Origin: Muribaculaceae bacterium
GTDB taxonomy: Bacteria > Bacteroidota > Bacteroidia > Bacteroidales > Muribaculaceae
Direction of reading: 5' to 3'
NCBI GenBank assembly: GCA_022509145.1
Contig: JAFLTX010000001.1
Location: 53,161 to 117,160 of the forward strand
Length of the DNA stretch: 64,000 bases
A program made the translations under genes and the position numbers. Positions 50,852 to 61,172 of this stretch are shown here, piece by piece. How positions within the stretch are numbered: the stretch's first letter is position 1; every line of letters starts with the position of its first letter. Under the pieces are notes generated by a model that worked only from the letters and a program-made list of their open reading frames with translations, was not told the origin of the DNA and made no database searches.

Positions 50852-51552
50852 TGATTTCCAAAACTGTACTTGACCATGTAGTGACCGAAGGTATTCCCGA
50901 CCTTTGGAAGGTGTTGCTTCCCGACCAGAAGCGCATCGTGTCGGAAAATCTTGACCTTAAGGAGTATAAGAAGGGGCAGATTATCTACGCCGAAGGCGAG
51001 GACCCGGAAAACCTTTGGATACTGCTCAACGGCAAGGTGAAGAAATATAAAAGCGGAGTGGGCGACAGGGTGCAGATCCTCAGGCTCTATCGGCCGGTGG
51101 AATACTTCGGCCATCGCGCTTACTTTGCAGGCGAGCAATATGTGTCTACTGCTGCGGCCTTCGAGCCTTCCACGCTCGGCTCCATCAACATGCGTATCGT
51201 GGAGGAGTTGATCCGAAACAATACGGAGCTCGCCATGTTTGTGATTCACAATCTGTCGAAGACACTCGGCGGCTCCGACACCAAGATCGTGAACCTCACC
51301 CAGAAGCACATCCGCGGACGTCTGGCTGAAGCGCTCCTCCTTCTGCTTGACAACTATGGCTTTGAAGACGACAACGCGACAATTAAAATCTATATGAGCC
51401 GCGAAGATCTGGCCAACCTCTCCAACATGACCACGGCCAATGCCATCCGCACTCTCAGCACTTTTGTCAATGAGAAGCTTATCATCGTTGACGGTCGCCG
51501 CATCAAAATCATCAACGAGCCCCAGCTCCGCAAAATCTCCAAATACGGCTGA
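50851..51552 (+). CDS. Crp/Fnr-family transcriptional regulator
   Basis: A 233-residue regulator with an N-terminal cyclic-nucleotide-binding-like beta-roll (GQIIYAEGEDPENLWILLNG), a dimer helix and a C-terminal winged helix-turn-helix (SREDLANLSNMTTANAIRTL). There are no cysteines at all, so it cannot hold an FNR-type iron-sulfur cluster or a haem-thiolate. The ligand is unknown. Its start overlaps the lpxA stop, so it is translated together with the lipid A enzymes, an unusual partner for an lpx operon. Confidence 0.9.
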   Translation: MISKTVLDHVVTEGIPDLWKVLLPDQKRIVSENLDLKEYKKGQIIYAEGEDPENLWILLNGKVKKYKSGVGDRVQILRLYRPVEYFGHRAYFAGEQYVSTAAAFEPSTLGSINMRIVEELIRNNTELAMFVIHNLSKTLGGSDTKIVNLTQKHIRGRLAEALLLLLDNYGFEDDNATIKIYMSREDLANLSNMTTANAIRTLSTFVNEKLIIVDGRRIKIINEPQLRKISKYG

Positions 51553-51605
51553 CACCCCCATCCCGAAAGAGAAGTTAACTCTCAAAAAAGATCCCAACCA
51601 TATAA

Positions 51606-51636
51606 AAGCCTCCGTCACCCAATCAAGCGGAGGCTT
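51606..51636. terminator. bidirectional terminator between the lpx and men operons
   Basis: AAGCCTCCG (51606-51614) pairs with CGGAGGCTT (51628-51636). Both flanks are A/T-rich, and genes converge on it. A second palindrome (AGCTTAAGCT) followed by TTTTTCTTTT lies at 51653-51675. Confidence 0.75.
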
Positions 51637-51701
51637 CTCATATATAAAACTGTAGCTTAAGCTGCGGTTTTTCTTTTGCGGCTGAGTTTTTCGGGTTTGG
51701 G

Positions 51702-52697
51702 TTAGGGTTTTCGTTTTATTTTTCCTGAGGCGGTGCGGGGCAATGATTCCACAATCTTGATGGCTTTGGGGCGTTTCATGCGCGGGAGCGTCTCTTCGGG
51801 GATGGCGTCGATTGCCCTTTTTATCTTTGATTTCAATTCTTCCTCATTCTCAGGACTCTTCTCCGCGGCAACAAGCAGTATCAGTTTGGATGTCCAGATT
51901 TCGTCAGGTTCGGAGCTGATTATGAATTCCTTACAATAGGGATTGACGGCATCCTGCACCACTTTCTCCACCTCCTGGGGTATCACCTTTATCCCGCCGG
52001 TAATGATTACGTCATCCTTTCTTCCGATGATTTCAAAACTGCCGTCAACCGCCATGCGCCCCATATCGGTGGTGGCCACAAACACGTCGCCATCCTTTAT
52101 CAATATGGAGTCGTCTTCGGCAAGATTGATCTCCGCACCGGGAAGCGGCACGAACCTCGGACGTTTCCCCGAACTGCCTGCGATGCGCCTTATGGCCACA
52201 TGCGTGGCCGTCTCCGTCATCCCGTAAGACTCCCAAGCCGTAACCTTGGAGGCCACGATGCGGTCCCACATCCGGTCGTCGATGGCGCTCCCGCCTACAA
52301 GGAAATTCTTGACATTTGAAAACTTATCGAGATTTTCCAGAATGTAAGCCATCTGTGCAGGCACCACACACATCAGGGTGATTTCATCCGGGTCGTCGGG
52401 GAGCTGCAGCTCTATTTTCGGCTCGGAAAACGTAAGTTTGCATCCTGACTCTATGCTTCTCGCAATCATCATTTTCCCCCCGATAAATTCAAACGACATC
52501 CCGGTGTGCAGGCGGCTCCTCTTCGTTATTCCGAAGAAGCGGTTCGTGCGGCGTGCGCTGCGCCTTATCTGCTCAGGCGGCAGCACTATCTGTTTGGGAG
52601 TCCCTGTGGAGCCAGAAGTCCTTACGGTAATCCCCGCACCCTTGCTCCATTCGTTGAGGTATTCTTCAAGCAGTTGTTGTTGGCTTTTGTCAGTCAT
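51702..52697 (-). CDS. menE: O-succinylbenzoate-CoA ligase
   Basis: Activates O-succinylbenzoate with CoA using ATP. The 331-residue adenylate-forming enzyme has the P-loop TSGSTGTPK at 27-35, the WESYGMTETATH block, the DDVIITGG hinge and a final catalytic Lys in GKIKRK. It is about 120-150 residues shorter than E. coli MenE because the N-terminal domain is compact. The start overlaps the menC stop by 4 bp. Confidence 0.9.
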   Translation of the reverse strand: MTDKSQQQLLEEYLNEWSKGAGITVRTSGSTGTPKQIVLPPEQIRRSARRTNRFFGITKRSRLHTGMSFEFIGGKMMIARSIESGCKLTFSEPKIELQLPDDPDEITLMCVVPAQMAYILENLDKFSNVKNFLVGGSAIDDRMWDRIVASKVTAWESYGMTETATHVAIRRIAGSSGKRPRFVPLPGAEINLAEDDSILIKDGDVFVATTDMGRMAVDGSFEIIGRKDDVIITGGIKVIPQEVEKVVQDAVNPYCKEFIISSEPDEIWTSKLILLVAAEKSPENEEELKSKIKRAIDAIPEETLPRMKRPKAIKIVESLPRTASGKIKRKP

Positions 52698-53749
52698 TTT
52701 AAAATCTCTCTGAGTTGTTGGTAATAGCAGTCGGCCGGTCCGGTATAAGTTAAATTCTCTCCTACAAGCTGCAAGGGAGAGGGAAGGTTGTTGGTGTAAA
52801 GGCCACCGGTACCCAGTCCTTGAGGAATGTCGAGCGGATGCTGACCGGCAAATTGGGCTATGGCATTGAGGCCTACGTTGGATTCAAGCGCCGAGGTGAG
52901 CCACCATCCGATGCCGCGCTCCTCCTTCCCGGCGCAATCAATCCATTCCGAAGCCCCTGAGAATCCTCCACAGAGGGCCGGCTTCAAAACAAGATATTGC
53001 GGCCTTATGAAGTCTAAAAGCTCTTCTTTTTCGCGCCGTGTAGTTACCCCGATCAACTCCTCGTCAAGGGCAATCGGCAGCGGTGAATTTTTGCAGATAC
53101 GCCTCATCGCCTCCGGTTGACCGGCCTTGACAGGTTGCTCAATCGAATGAACGCCCAAGGCTGCCAGCTCCTCGAGCTTGGGCATCACGTCATCTTCAGT
53201 GAATGCACCGTTGGCATCGACGCGTATGGTAATCGCCGTGCCGAAGCGCTCTCTGATTTTTCTCACGAGGGCTATCTCATCTTCCCACTCGCGCGCTCCA
53301 ATCTTGAATTTGACGCATTTGAAACCGCTCTCAATTTTTCTGAAAGCCTCCTCCTGCATCTCTGCAACGGGATTCATCCACACCAATCCGTTGATTCTAA
53401 TAGACTTACTGCCATCTGTGAATTCCGACTCGAAGATAAGCCCGTTCTCGTTTCGCAGACTCCTCAGAGCCGATTCCACGCCAAATTTCACCGACGAGAG
53501 GATGGCTCGTGAAAGCAGATCCTCGGCGTTTTCGCAATTGGCAAGAGCGTTGAGCTCCGCGACGACTTCTTCCGGAGTCTCCGCCGAAAGTCCTTTAAAC
53601 ACAGGTACTTCTCCGAAACCTTCACGGCCCGGCAGCTCATCATCTTTTATACGGATAAAAAACGTGAGCTTCTCCGTGAGCACCTCCCGGGAAGTGCGGC
53701 TCGGAGTCTTGAATTTCAGAAGATAGGGCGCGGCGTCAACCCTTATCAT
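52694..53749 (-). CDS. menC: O-succinylbenzoate synthase
   Basis: Enolase-superfamily dehydratase of 351 residues. The active-site parts are CVKFKIG (the KxK lysine), RVDANGAF (metal Asp), SIEQPV (metal Glu), ALDEE and LKPALCGG (the second Lys). It overlaps both menB and menE by 4 bp, showing coupled expression. N-acylamino acid racemase is an alternative for this fold, but the operon context settles the role. Confidence 0.9.
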   Translation of the reverse strand: MIRVDAAPYLLKFKTPSRTSREVLTEKLTFFIRIKDDELPGREGFGEVPVFKGLSAETPEEVVAELNALANCENAEDLLSRAILSSVKFGVESALRSLRNENGLIFESEFTDGSKSIRINGLVWMNPVAEMQEEAFRKIESGFKCVKFKIGAREWEDEIALVRKIRERFGTAITIRVDANGAFTEDDVMPKLEELAALGVHSIEQPVKAGQPEAMRRICKNSPLPIALDEELIGVTTRREKEELLDFIRPQYLVLKPALCGGFSGASEWIDCAGKEERGIGWWLTSALESNVGLNAIAQFAGQHPLDIPQGLGTGGLYTNNLPSPLQLVGENLTYTGPADCYYQQLREILK

Positions 53750-54558
53750 GGGAACATCGGGAATTGGTCAAAGTCCGGGTCGCGCTTCTCCAGGAAGGCG
53801 TTCTTACCCTCCTGAGCCTCATCCATAAGATAATACATCAATGTTGCGTCGCCGGCAAATTCCATGAGTCCGGTCTGGCCGTCGAGCTCGGCATTGAGCG
53901 CACGTTTTATCATCCTTATCGCAAACGGTGAGCGAGTCTTGATTACCCGGCACCATTCCATTACCGTTTCTTCAAGTTTCTCAAAGGGAACCACGGCATT
54001 TATCATCCCCATCTCGAGAGCTTCGGCAGCCGTATATTGGCGGCAGAGAAACCAAATTTCGCGGGCTTTCTTCTGGCCAACGCACCTCGCCAGATATGAC
54101 GAGCCGAACCCTGCGTCAAAGCTCCCCACCTTGGGACCGGTCTGGCCGAAGCGGGCGTTTTCGGAGGCAATCGAAAGATCGCAGATCACCTGCAGCACGT
54201 TGCCACCACCGATGGCGTAACCGTTCACCATAGCGATCACCGGCTTCGGAATCGAACGGATGGCGCGGTGAAGATCAAGCACGTTCAGGCGCGGAACGCC
54301 GTCGGAGTCCACATAGCCGCCCGAACCCTTGTAGTTCTGGTCGCCTCCGCTGCAGAAAGCCTTGTCGCCGGCGCCCGTAAGAACTACCACGCGAATATCC
54401 TGACGCTCCCTGCAAATCTGCATCGCCTCAAGCATCTCCATATTGGTGCGGGGGCGGAAAGCATTGTAGACGCGCGGCCGGTTGATGGTGATTTTCGCTA
54501 CACCGTCGCAAAATTCGAAAAGTATATCTTCATACTCTTTTATCGTTTTCCATTCCAT
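53746..54558 (-). CDS. menB: 1,4-dihydroxy-2-naphthoyl-CoA synthase
   Basis: Crotonase-fold ring-closing enzyme of 270 residues. The oxyanion-hole block [11 protein letters not shown], the substrate loop [15 protein letters not shown] and the catalytic-region [20 protein letters not shown] are all typical of MenB. The start lies 7 bp after the menD stop. Confidence 0.95.
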   Translation of the reverse strand: MEWKTIKEYEDILFEFCDGVAKITINRPRVYNAFRPRTNMEMLEAMQICRERQDIRVVVLTGAGDKAFCSGGDQNYKGSGGYVDSDGVPRLNVLDLHRAIRSIPKPVIAMVNGYAIGGGNVLQVICDLSIASENARFGQTGPKVGSFDAGFGSSYLARCVGQKKAREIWFLCRQYTAAEALEMGMINAVVPFEKLEETVMEWCRVIKTRSPFAIRMIKRALNAELDGQTGLMEFAGDATLMYYLMDEAQEGKNAFLEKRDPDFDQFPMFP

Positions 54559-54565
54559 AATTCCT

Positions 54566-56233
54566 TTATTTTCTGTCTGTTAAATATTTTTCTAATATAG
54601 CTGCATTATCACCGGCGTTGCGGGTGTCGAGATGCAGTATCGCAGGCCCGCAATCTTTTCTGAAGAAATAGGGAAGCGCTTTCTTGAGGGTTTTCTCAGA
54701 GGCTGCATAGAAGTATCGCAAGCCATAGGATTCCGCCAGGTCTTCTATCGGGACCCTGTTCTCCGTGGCAAGGTATTTCTCCCTGATGCTCAGCTTTTTG
54801 GTAGCTTTGATGAATCGGAATATCTCTCCTCCGCCGTTGTCCAGAACCACAATTCGCAAATTGTCGGTCAACATCCCAGATGCGAGGGCCGCGATGTCGT
54901 AACCGAAAGACATATCGCCGGTTACCAGGCAGGTGATCCCGCCATACACGTTTGCAATCCCTACTGCCGTCGAAGTACAACCCTCTATCCCGGAAACACC
55001 CCGGTTGGAATAGATGGCGTGGGTCTTTGAGAGGGAAAGAATCTGCCCGTAACGCACGCATGTGCCGTTAGAGAGGAACAGATTGGTATCCGACGGCAAC
55101 CTGCGGAACAAGCCGGCCAAAGCCTTCAGGTCGCTCCAGCCGAAGTCGTTTGTGCCTACCGAAGTTTTCTCCCGTATTTCCGACCACTCCCGGCGATAGT
55201 CGGGTCCTCTTTTATCGCGGGCGAGGAGTTTCCCGAAGGTCTGCAGGAAGGTGTAGGGGATGCAGTCTATCTGGGTGGTCAAAGCCTTGAAGCAATCCAC
55301 TATATTCTCGGTCACACCGAGGTTCCAATGTTCTTCCGGCTGGTTTTCACGAAGGAATTCCTTCAGTTTCCTTGACACCAACGCACCTCCTGTTGAAATC
55401 AGTATATCCGGTTTCAAGGAGCGTTTCTCCTCCTCGCTCATTGCGAAGAGCGCCGTGTCCACCATTGTACATTCCGGGGGAAGGTGCAGGTTGGAGAGAG
55501 TCTCGGCCATCACGCACACGTTGGGCAAAGAAGCCAACAATGACACGGCTTTTTGCATCTTATGGTCTGGCTCCATAAACCCTGCCGTGAGCATTATCTT
55601 TCTACCCTTGGCTCTCTCGGCAAACTCTTTGATCTGCTGGGTAGAGAGTCGTTGCGCGGGGGTAATCCGCTCTATTTTTCTCACATTTTCGGAAGGGTAG
55701 ACTTCCTCGGCTACATTCCCGTCGAGATGGATGTTGAAATGGACCGGCCCCGCCTTTGGCGCCAGACAGCGCTGGAGTCCTTCGTTTACTATGCGGTTGG
55801 CAAACCAAAGATAATCTTCGTCGTCACCGTATTTCGCGGTGAGGTCATACTCACATTTCACTATGTTGCTCAACGCTCCGGGCTGGCGGATGGTCTGCGA
55901 ATCATCCTGGTCTATCCATTCAAAGGGTCTGTCGGCACTCACCGCAACCAGCGGAACGCCCTGGTAATAGGCTTCGGCGATGGCCGGGGCATAGTTCAGC
56001 AACGCCGAGCCTGATGTGCACACGAGAGCTACCAGGCGTCTTGAGGCCACAGCCATACCAAGCGCTATAAAACCGGCCGAACGTTCATCCGTCACTACGT
56101 GAGGCCGGAAGCTGTGATTGCCGTCAACCGCCATCAGCAGCGCGGCGTTGCGCGAGCCGGGGGAGCATACCACGTCTCTCACGCCGTATGCTTCGAGCAG
56201 CTTGAAAAATTGCGATATCAGTTTCTCTTGCAT
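54566..56233 (-). CDS. menD: SEPHCHC synthase (menaquinone biosynthesis MenD)
   Basis: Thiamine-diphosphate enzyme adding succinic semialdehyde to isochorismate. The 555 residues show [16 protein letters not shown] at the N-terminus, [15 protein letters not shown], and the cofactor block [19 protein letters not shown]. First of the menD-menB-menC-menE run; menF lies about 49 kb away and menH is not seen. Confidence 0.95.
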   Translation of the reverse strand: MQEKLISQFFKLLEAYGVRDVVCSPGSRNAALLMAVDGNHSFRPHVVTDERSAGFIALGMAVASRRLVALVCTSGSALLNYAPAIAEAYYQGVPLVAVSADRPFEWIDQDDSQTIRQPGALSNIVKCEYDLTAKYGDDEDYLWFANRIVNEGLQRCLAPKAGPVHFNIHLDGNVAEEVYPSENVRKIERITPAQRLSTQQIKEFAERAKGRKIMLTAGFMEPDHKMQKAVSLLASLPNVCVMAETLSNLHLPPECTMVDTALFAMSEEEKRSLKPDILISTGGALVSRKLKEFLRENQPEEHWNLGVTENIVDCFKALTTQIDCIPYTFLQTFGKLLARDKRGPDYRREWSEIREKTSVGTNDFGWSDLKALAGLFRRLPSDTNLFLSNGTCVRYGQILSLSKTHAIYSNRGVSGIEGCTSTAVGIANVYGGITCLVTGDMSFGYDIAALASGMLTDNLRIVVLDNGGGEIFRFIKATKKLSIREKYLATENRVPIEDLAESYGLRYFYAASEKTLKKALPYFFRKDCGPAILHLDTRNAGDNAAILEKYLTDRK

Positions 56234-56289
56234 CGTAAATTTCCTGTAATCAGGAGTCTATAATTAAAGAGGTGCGCAGAAATCAATAT

Positions 56290-57225
56290 TTAGAAGAAAG
56301 CAACCGGGGCATATCCGGCCAGGAACGCTCTCCCGTCCATCGGCTTCTTCCCAGCCGGCTGGATGGTGTCGATGCGTATCGCACCGCCGTCGCCAGTCGC
56401 CGCTGTCAGAGCTTTGCTCACTATCTCGCAACTTCCCGGCTCCTTCTCGCGATTCTCAAAGAGGGGGGTACATTTGAGGATTTTCACTTCAATCTCCTTC
56501 CCGTCTTTGAGGCGCAGGTAGCTCCAAGCGCCGGGATAGGGGGAGAGGCCGCGCACCATACGTTCCACTTCTCTCGCCGTTCTGCTGAAATCAATCTTGC
56601 AGTCCGGTTTGAAAATCTTCGGCGCCGGTGTGAAGAAATCGGCTTGAGGCTGGGGTGTGGGAGTAAGCGATCCGTCTTCAATACCTTTCAACGTTTCTAT
56701 TACCACCTTGGCGCCGCGTTCCTTGAGCTTGTCGTGGAGGGTGCCGGCATCGTCATCATCGTCGATGGGAACCGATGAGGAAAGCAGTATCTCGCCTTTG
56801 TCGATTTCAGAGTTGATGTAGAAGGTGGTGACACCCGTATTCTTAAACCCTTGGATGATGGCGTGGTTGATGGGAGCCGCACCCCTCAGCTGAGGCAGCA
56901 GAGAGGCGTGAAGATTGAAGGTCCCTTTCGGCGGAATACCCCACACCAGCTCGGGGAGCATCCTGAAGGCGATGACCACGAAAACGTCGGCTTCAAGCGA
57001 TTTCAGCGTTGAGAGAAACGTCTCGTCTCGCAGTTTTTCGGGCTGAAGAATCGGCAGCCCGTTCTCCATTGCAAATTTCTTCACATCGCTCTCTATCAGC
57101 TTGTTGCCACGTCCGCCCGGTCGGTCCGGAGCCGTAACTACCGCCACCACTTCATGTCCCTCGTCAATGATGGCCTGAAGGCTCTCCACGGCAAATTCCG
57201 GTGTTCCAAAAAATACTATTCTCAT
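56290..57225 (-). CDS. fmt: methionyl-tRNA formyltransferase
   Basis: Formylates initiator Met-tRNA. The 311-residue protein begins RIVFFGTPEFAVESLQA, has the folate-binding HASLLPQLRGAAPINHAI block and a C-terminal tRNA-binding OB domain (GKKPMDGRAFLAGY). It lies 44 bp after the ClC gene and 56 bp before menD, inside a long co-directional run. Confidence 0.96.
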   Translation of the reverse strand: MRIVFFGTPEFAVESLQAIIDEGHEVVAVVTAPDRPGGRGNKLIESDVKKFAMENGLPILQPEKLRDETFLSTLKSLEADVFVVIAFRMLPELVWGIPPKGTFNLHASLLPQLRGAAPINHAIIQGFKNTGVTTFYINSEIDKGEILLSSSVPIDDDDDAGTLHDKLKERGAKVVIETLKGIEDGSLTPTPQPQADFFTPAPKIFKPDCKIDFSRTAREVERMVRGLSPYPGAWSYLRLKDGKEIEVKILKCTPLFENREKEPGSCEIVSKALTAATGDGGAIRIDTIQPAGKKPMDGRAFLAGYAPVAFF

Positions 57226-57269
57226 GTTTATCTTCTATTCTTTCAATATATTAATAGGTCTCGAAAGCG

Positions 57270-59069
57270 CTAATCATCGGAATAATTCCTGAGCACATCA
57301 CGATAAGAATTAAAAATCTTTGATTTCGACACGAAGCCCAGGTAGCGGTCGCCGTCAACCACCGGAAGGTTCCAGGCATTGGTGTCGTCGAAAGTTCGCA
57401 TCACGGTCTCCATCGAGTCTGAAATCTGTATCCTAGCGGGAGGCATTGCCATAAAGCGGCTCACCGTCATCTTGTCGTAAAGATCGGTGCGGAACATTAT
57501 GTTGCGTATGTCGTCGAGAAGCACCATCCCCATAAAATTCCCTTCCTCGTCGGTAACCGGGAAGATATTCCGTTTAGATTTCGAAATTATATCCACCACC
57601 TCGCGCAAGGTCATCTTCGGGTTCACCTCCTTGAAGTCTGTCTCCACAAGGCTCTCTATGCTGAGGAGAGTGAGCACCGTCTTGTCTTTGGCGTGGGTCA
57701 TAAGCTCGCCGGTCTGAGCAAGGCGCAGCGAATAGATGCTGTAAGGCACGAAAGCCTTGATGGTCATATAGGAGAGGGCGGACACTATCAGGAGTGGGAG
57801 GAAGAGATCATATCCTCCCGTCATCTCGGCCGTGAGGAAGATGGCCATAAGGGGTGCGTGCATCACGCCGGCCATCACGCCGGCCATCCCCATCAGGGCG
57901 AAATTCTTCTGCGACAGGACGATCCCTATGTCGAGCGTATTGAGCACGTAGGCGAAGAGGAACCCCGTCATGGCCCCCACGAAGAGGGAAGGAGCGAATG
58001 TGCCGCCCACACCGCCGGCTCCCGTTGTGGAAGCGGTGGCGAATACTTTGGTCAGGATGATCAGCGCGATAAACAGGGCGATAAACCACACCGAATGGCG
58101 GTCGAAATAGAAGAACGTGCCGTCTACAATCGAGGAGGTTTCACCGTCGAGCAGCTGGTCGATTGCTCCGTATCCCTCGCCGTACAACGGAGGAAACAGG
58201 AAGATGAGTATCATAACTACCAAGCTGCCGGATATGATTTTAATCAGCGGAGATTTTATCTTCCTGAAAATACCCTCGGTGAAAAACATCATCTTGGTGA
58301 AGTAGAGCGAAACCATACCGCAGATTATACCCAATATCACCGTGTAGGGTATTTTGCTGGTCATGAAGGGTTCACTCATCGAGAAGAAGAATTCCGAGTT
58401 GTAACCCTCGAGCACATACGCCACAACGGCACCCGAGATAGAGGCTATCAGCAGAGGCATCACGGTTACCGCCGTAAGGTCGATCATCAATACCTCAAGA
58501 GTGAAAAGCATTCCAGCGATTGGCGCGCGGAAGATACCTGCGATACCGGCCGCCGCCCCGCATCCCACCAATATCATCAATATCTTGGGCGAAAGACGGA
58601 ATGCCTGCCCCACGTTCGAACCGATGGCCGCTCCGGTGAATACGATAGGACCCTCGGCGCCCACCGAACCGCCGAACCCTATAGTGATGGCCGATGATAT
58701 CATCGACGCCCACATGAATTTCTTCTTAAGCCGAGATTTGCGTTGGCTGATGGCGTAGAGCACGCGGGTGACTCCGTGGGAGATTTTGTCTTTTACCACG
58801 AATCTCACAAACAGGTAGCTCGCCAATATACCGGCTGCGGGATATATCAGGTAGAGATAGTTCGCCTCCGTCACATTGATATACGAGGTAAGGAAACCTC
58901 CTATCAAATGAATCAGATATTTGAGCAATTGGGCTGCAAATCCGCAGAGCACGCCGATGAAAAGCGAAAGGAATATGACGAAACGATTCTCCTTGAAATG
59001 ACGCTCGCGCCAACCTACGAATTGCATCCACAGGGCAGTAGCACGGTTATGTCGCTCTTGATAGGCCAT
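57270..59069 (-). CDS. ClC-family chloride channel/exchanger with CBS pair
   Basis: A 599-residue inner-membrane protein with about 10-12 membrane helices. The gating glutamate is Glu139 in GSVGAEGP, the Cl-binding GIFRAPIAG follows, and SAGVGGTFAPSLF-type motif appears as GAGGVGGTFAPSLFVG. The C-terminal ~130 residues form two CBS domains (NIFPVTDEEGNFMGMV and NLPVVDGDRYLGFVS) that bind nucleotides. The retained glutamate suggests proton-coupled exchange rather than a pure channel. It follows the sugar transferase by only 3 bp. Confidence 0.93.
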   Translation of the reverse strand: MAYQERHNRATALWMQFVGWRERHFKENRFVIFLSLFIGVLCGFAAQLLKYLIHLIGGFLTSYINVTEANYLYLIYPAAGILASYLFVRFVVKDKISHGVTRVLYAISQRKSRLKKKFMWASMISSAITIGFGGSVGAEGPIVFTGAAIGSNVGQAFRLSPKILMILVGCGAAAGIAGIFRAPIAGMLFTLEVLMIDLTAVTVMPLLIASISGAVVAYVLEGYNSEFFFSMSEPFMTSKIPYTVILGIICGMVSLYFTKMMFFTEGIFRKIKSPLIKIISGSLVVMILIFLFPPLYGEGYGAIDQLLDGETSSIVDGTFFYFDRHSVWFIALFIALIILTKVFATASTTGAGGVGGTFAPSLFVGAMTGFLFAYVLNTLDIGIVLSQKNFALMGMAGVMAGVMHAPLMAIFLTAEMTGGYDLFLPLLIVSALSYMTIKAFVPYSIYSLRLAQTGELMTHAKDKTVLTLLSIESLVETDFKEVNPKMTLREVVDIISKSKRNIFPVTDEEGNFMGMVLLDDIRNIMFRTDLYDKMTVSRFMAMPPARIQISDSMETVMRTFDDTNAWNLPVVDGDRYLGFVSKSKIFNSYRDVLRNYSDD

Positions 59070-59072
59070 CCT

Positions 59073-60539
59073 TTACTTCCCTTTGCCTCCGCTTACTGTT
59101 TTAATGGTATGAATCAATATCTTGAAGTCCACGGCTACCGACATGTTGGAAAGATACACAAGGTCGTAGCGGTTGCGCTCGATCATCTCGTCCACATTGG
59201 TGGCATACCCGTATTTTACCATCCCCCATGATGTGAGGCCGGGTTTCAGCTGGTGCACAAGGGTGTACCACGGAGCCTTCTCCACGATTTTGGCTATGAA
59301 ATACTCCCTTTCAGGCCGAGGTCCCACCAGCGACATGTCGCCCTTCAACACATTCCAGAGCTGCGGCAGCTCGTCGAGGCGATATTTCCTCATCCAGCGG
59401 CCCGTCCCGGTGATGCGCGTGTCGTTGTCGTGCGAGAGCATCGGCACTCCTTCTTTCTCAGCGTCGGCCACCATGCTCCTGAATTTATACATCTTGAACG
59501 GCTTGCGGTGAAGCCCGACACGTTCCTGAGCGAATATCACTTTCCCGCCTCCTCCGGAAAACTTCACCCTCAGCGCCAGGAAGGCCATCAGAGGCGAGAG
59601 TATGATGGAGGCGATCCCGGCCATGACAATGTCGAGGGAGCGTTTTACGTTTTTTGAAAACTCCGAAATGTAAGGTGTCGTGATGTCGATAAGCGGCTCG
59701 TCAAGGATGTTTTCAAGCCTTACCGAGGGTGATATGATGGTAAGGGTGTTCGGATTGATTTTTATAGAGATGTCGTAGGGGTAGAGGCTGTAGAGCAGAT
59801 GCAGCGTCTCCTCGGTGGGGGACTGGTCGCCCGGTGGTACAATTATAACCTGGTCAACTTCCCCATTTTTGCAAAGCTCTTTCAAGTCGTTGATGTCGGT
59901 GATGATTCTTGCTGTCGGAAACGCATTCTCTATTTCGCCGCTATCTTTCTCGTCACCAAACGGCATAAACCCTATCAGGTGGCCGTCGGGTTTCCGGTTC
60001 GGGTCCACCAGCTTGGAGGTTAGCTTCATGGCGTTGACGTTCATCCCCACAACCACGGTGCGCGGCTTCACGTCTTTCCGCTTCATCATCCCGATGATGT
60101 TTGCCGACAGCAGGAGCCTTCCCGTAAATGTAAAGGCAAAGAGGAGGAGAAACAGCACCAGGAGCAGGAACCAGTTTTCGCGCCGCAGATACAGCTGGTC
60201 GTTGGTAAGGGCCGCAAGGTAGATGATGATGCTGTTGAAGACCTGCGAGTAGAGTGTGAGCAGGAAGTCGTTGAGTCGCGAGCGGTGGTAGGGCTTGTTG
60301 TAATAGCCTGTGATCCAATAAACAAACAGCAGCAGCACCGGCACAAATATCTGCTCCATCACCATCTTTGGCGACGAGATATAGTTGCTGAATGTCACGA
60401 AAGTGCTTTCGAGATGCAGGTAGAGGTAGCGGAAGAGATTGAAGCAGAAGAAGGCTATGAAGGTGGTGGCCCAGTCGGTGATGATGCATCTCCACCGCTG
60501 ATAGCTCGTTCCGGGCAACGTTTTATATCCAGCCTTCAT
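59073..60539 (-). CDS. polyprenyl-phosphate hexose-1-phosphate transferase (WbaP/WcaJ type)
   Basis: Starts a surface polysaccharide by placing a sugar-phosphate on the lipid carrier. The 488-residue protein has four or five N-terminal membrane helices, a cytosolic Rossmann-like part and the C-terminal catalytic domain with RVGLHRKPFKMYKFRSM, the RLDELPQLWNVLKGDMSLVG block and GPRPE. No other polysaccharide gene is in the window, so it is an orphan initiating transferase. It lies 48 bp after sua5. Confidence 0.92.
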   Translation of the reverse strand: MKAGYKTLPGTSYQRWRCIITDWATTFIAFFCFNLFRYLYLHLESTFVTFSNYISSPKMVMEQIFVPVLLLFVYWITGYYNKPYHRSRLNDFLLTLYSQVFNSIIIYLAALTNDQLYLRRENWFLLLVLFLLLFAFTFTGRLLLSANIIGMMKRKDVKPRTVVVGMNVNAMKLTSKLVDPNRKPDGHLIGFMPFGDEKDSGEIENAFPTARIITDINDLKELCKNGEVDQVIIVPPGDQSPTEETLHLLYSLYPYDISIKINPNTLTIISPSVRLENILDEPLIDITTPYISEFSKNVKRSLDIVMAGIASIILSPLMAFLALRVKFSGGGGKVIFAQERVGLHRKPFKMYKFRSMVADAEKEGVPMLSHDNDTRITGTGRWMRKYRLDELPQLWNVLKGDMSLVGPRPEREYFIAKIVEKAPWYTLVHQLKPGLTSWGMVKYGYATNVDEMIERNRYDLVYLSNMSVAVDFKILIHTIKTVSGGKGK

Positions 60540-60587
60540 ATCTCTTTCAATCTCCTGTTATATCTTTAATCTCTTGTTAATCCTCTT

Positions 60588-61169
60588 TTACTCTCTGATG
60601 ATTGTTTTCTCTCCTTTGTCGGATATTTTCACGATTCTGCTCGCAGCTGCTCCGATGGTGTCGCGCCCGCTTGTGCAGACATAGTCCACTGCCTTTTTGA
60701 TCTCTTCGCTTATCTCCGAGAAGGTGGTGGGAGCTGTCTCTCCTGAAAAGTTGGCCGATGTGGAGACCAAGGGCTTCCCAAGCAGCGCACAAAGCTCCTG
60801 TGTAAACGGGTTTCTGGGTATCCGGAAAGCGGCAGAACCGTCTCCGGCCTTCAACTTCTCAGAAATCCTTTTAGGGCGCTCATAGATTATTGTCACGGGT
60901 CTTTCGGAGCGCGCCATCTCTTCTTCGGCGGCCGGGTGGACCGTCTCTACAAATCGGCGCAGGGTCTCCGAAGAGTCGCAGAGTGAAATCATCGCTTTGG
61001 AGTCGGGACGCCTCTTTATGGCGAAGATTCTCTCTATCGCCTCTTCATTTGTCGAGTCGCATCCGATACCCCAAATGGTGTCGGTGGGGTAGAGGATTAT
61101 ACCCCCTCCCTCGACCACTTCGGCAGCCTTCCTCAGATCGTTGACCATTCTTTCTTCCGGAGTTACCAT
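60588..61169 (-). CDS. threonylcarbamoyl-AMP synthase (Sua5/YciO/YrdC)
   Basis: Makes the activated threonylcarbamoyl group for t6A. The 193-residue protein has only the YrdC domain, with YPTDTIWGIGCDSTNEEA, the KRRPDSKAM block and FRIPRNPFTQELC, without the C-terminal Sua5 extension. It lies 3 bp after nadE. It works with TsaB (encoded at 26 kb), TsaD and TsaE. Confidence 0.93.
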   Translation of the reverse strand: MVTPEERMVNDLRKAAEVVEGGGIILYPTDTIWGIGCDSTNEEAIERIFAIKRRPDSKAMISLCDSSETLRRFVETVHPAAEEEMARSERPVTIIYERPKRISEKLKAGDGSAAFRIPRNPFTQELCALLGKPLVSTSANFSGETAPTTFSEISEEIKKAVDYVCTSGRDTIGAAASRIVKISDKGEKTIIRE

Positions 61170-61172
61170 TTT

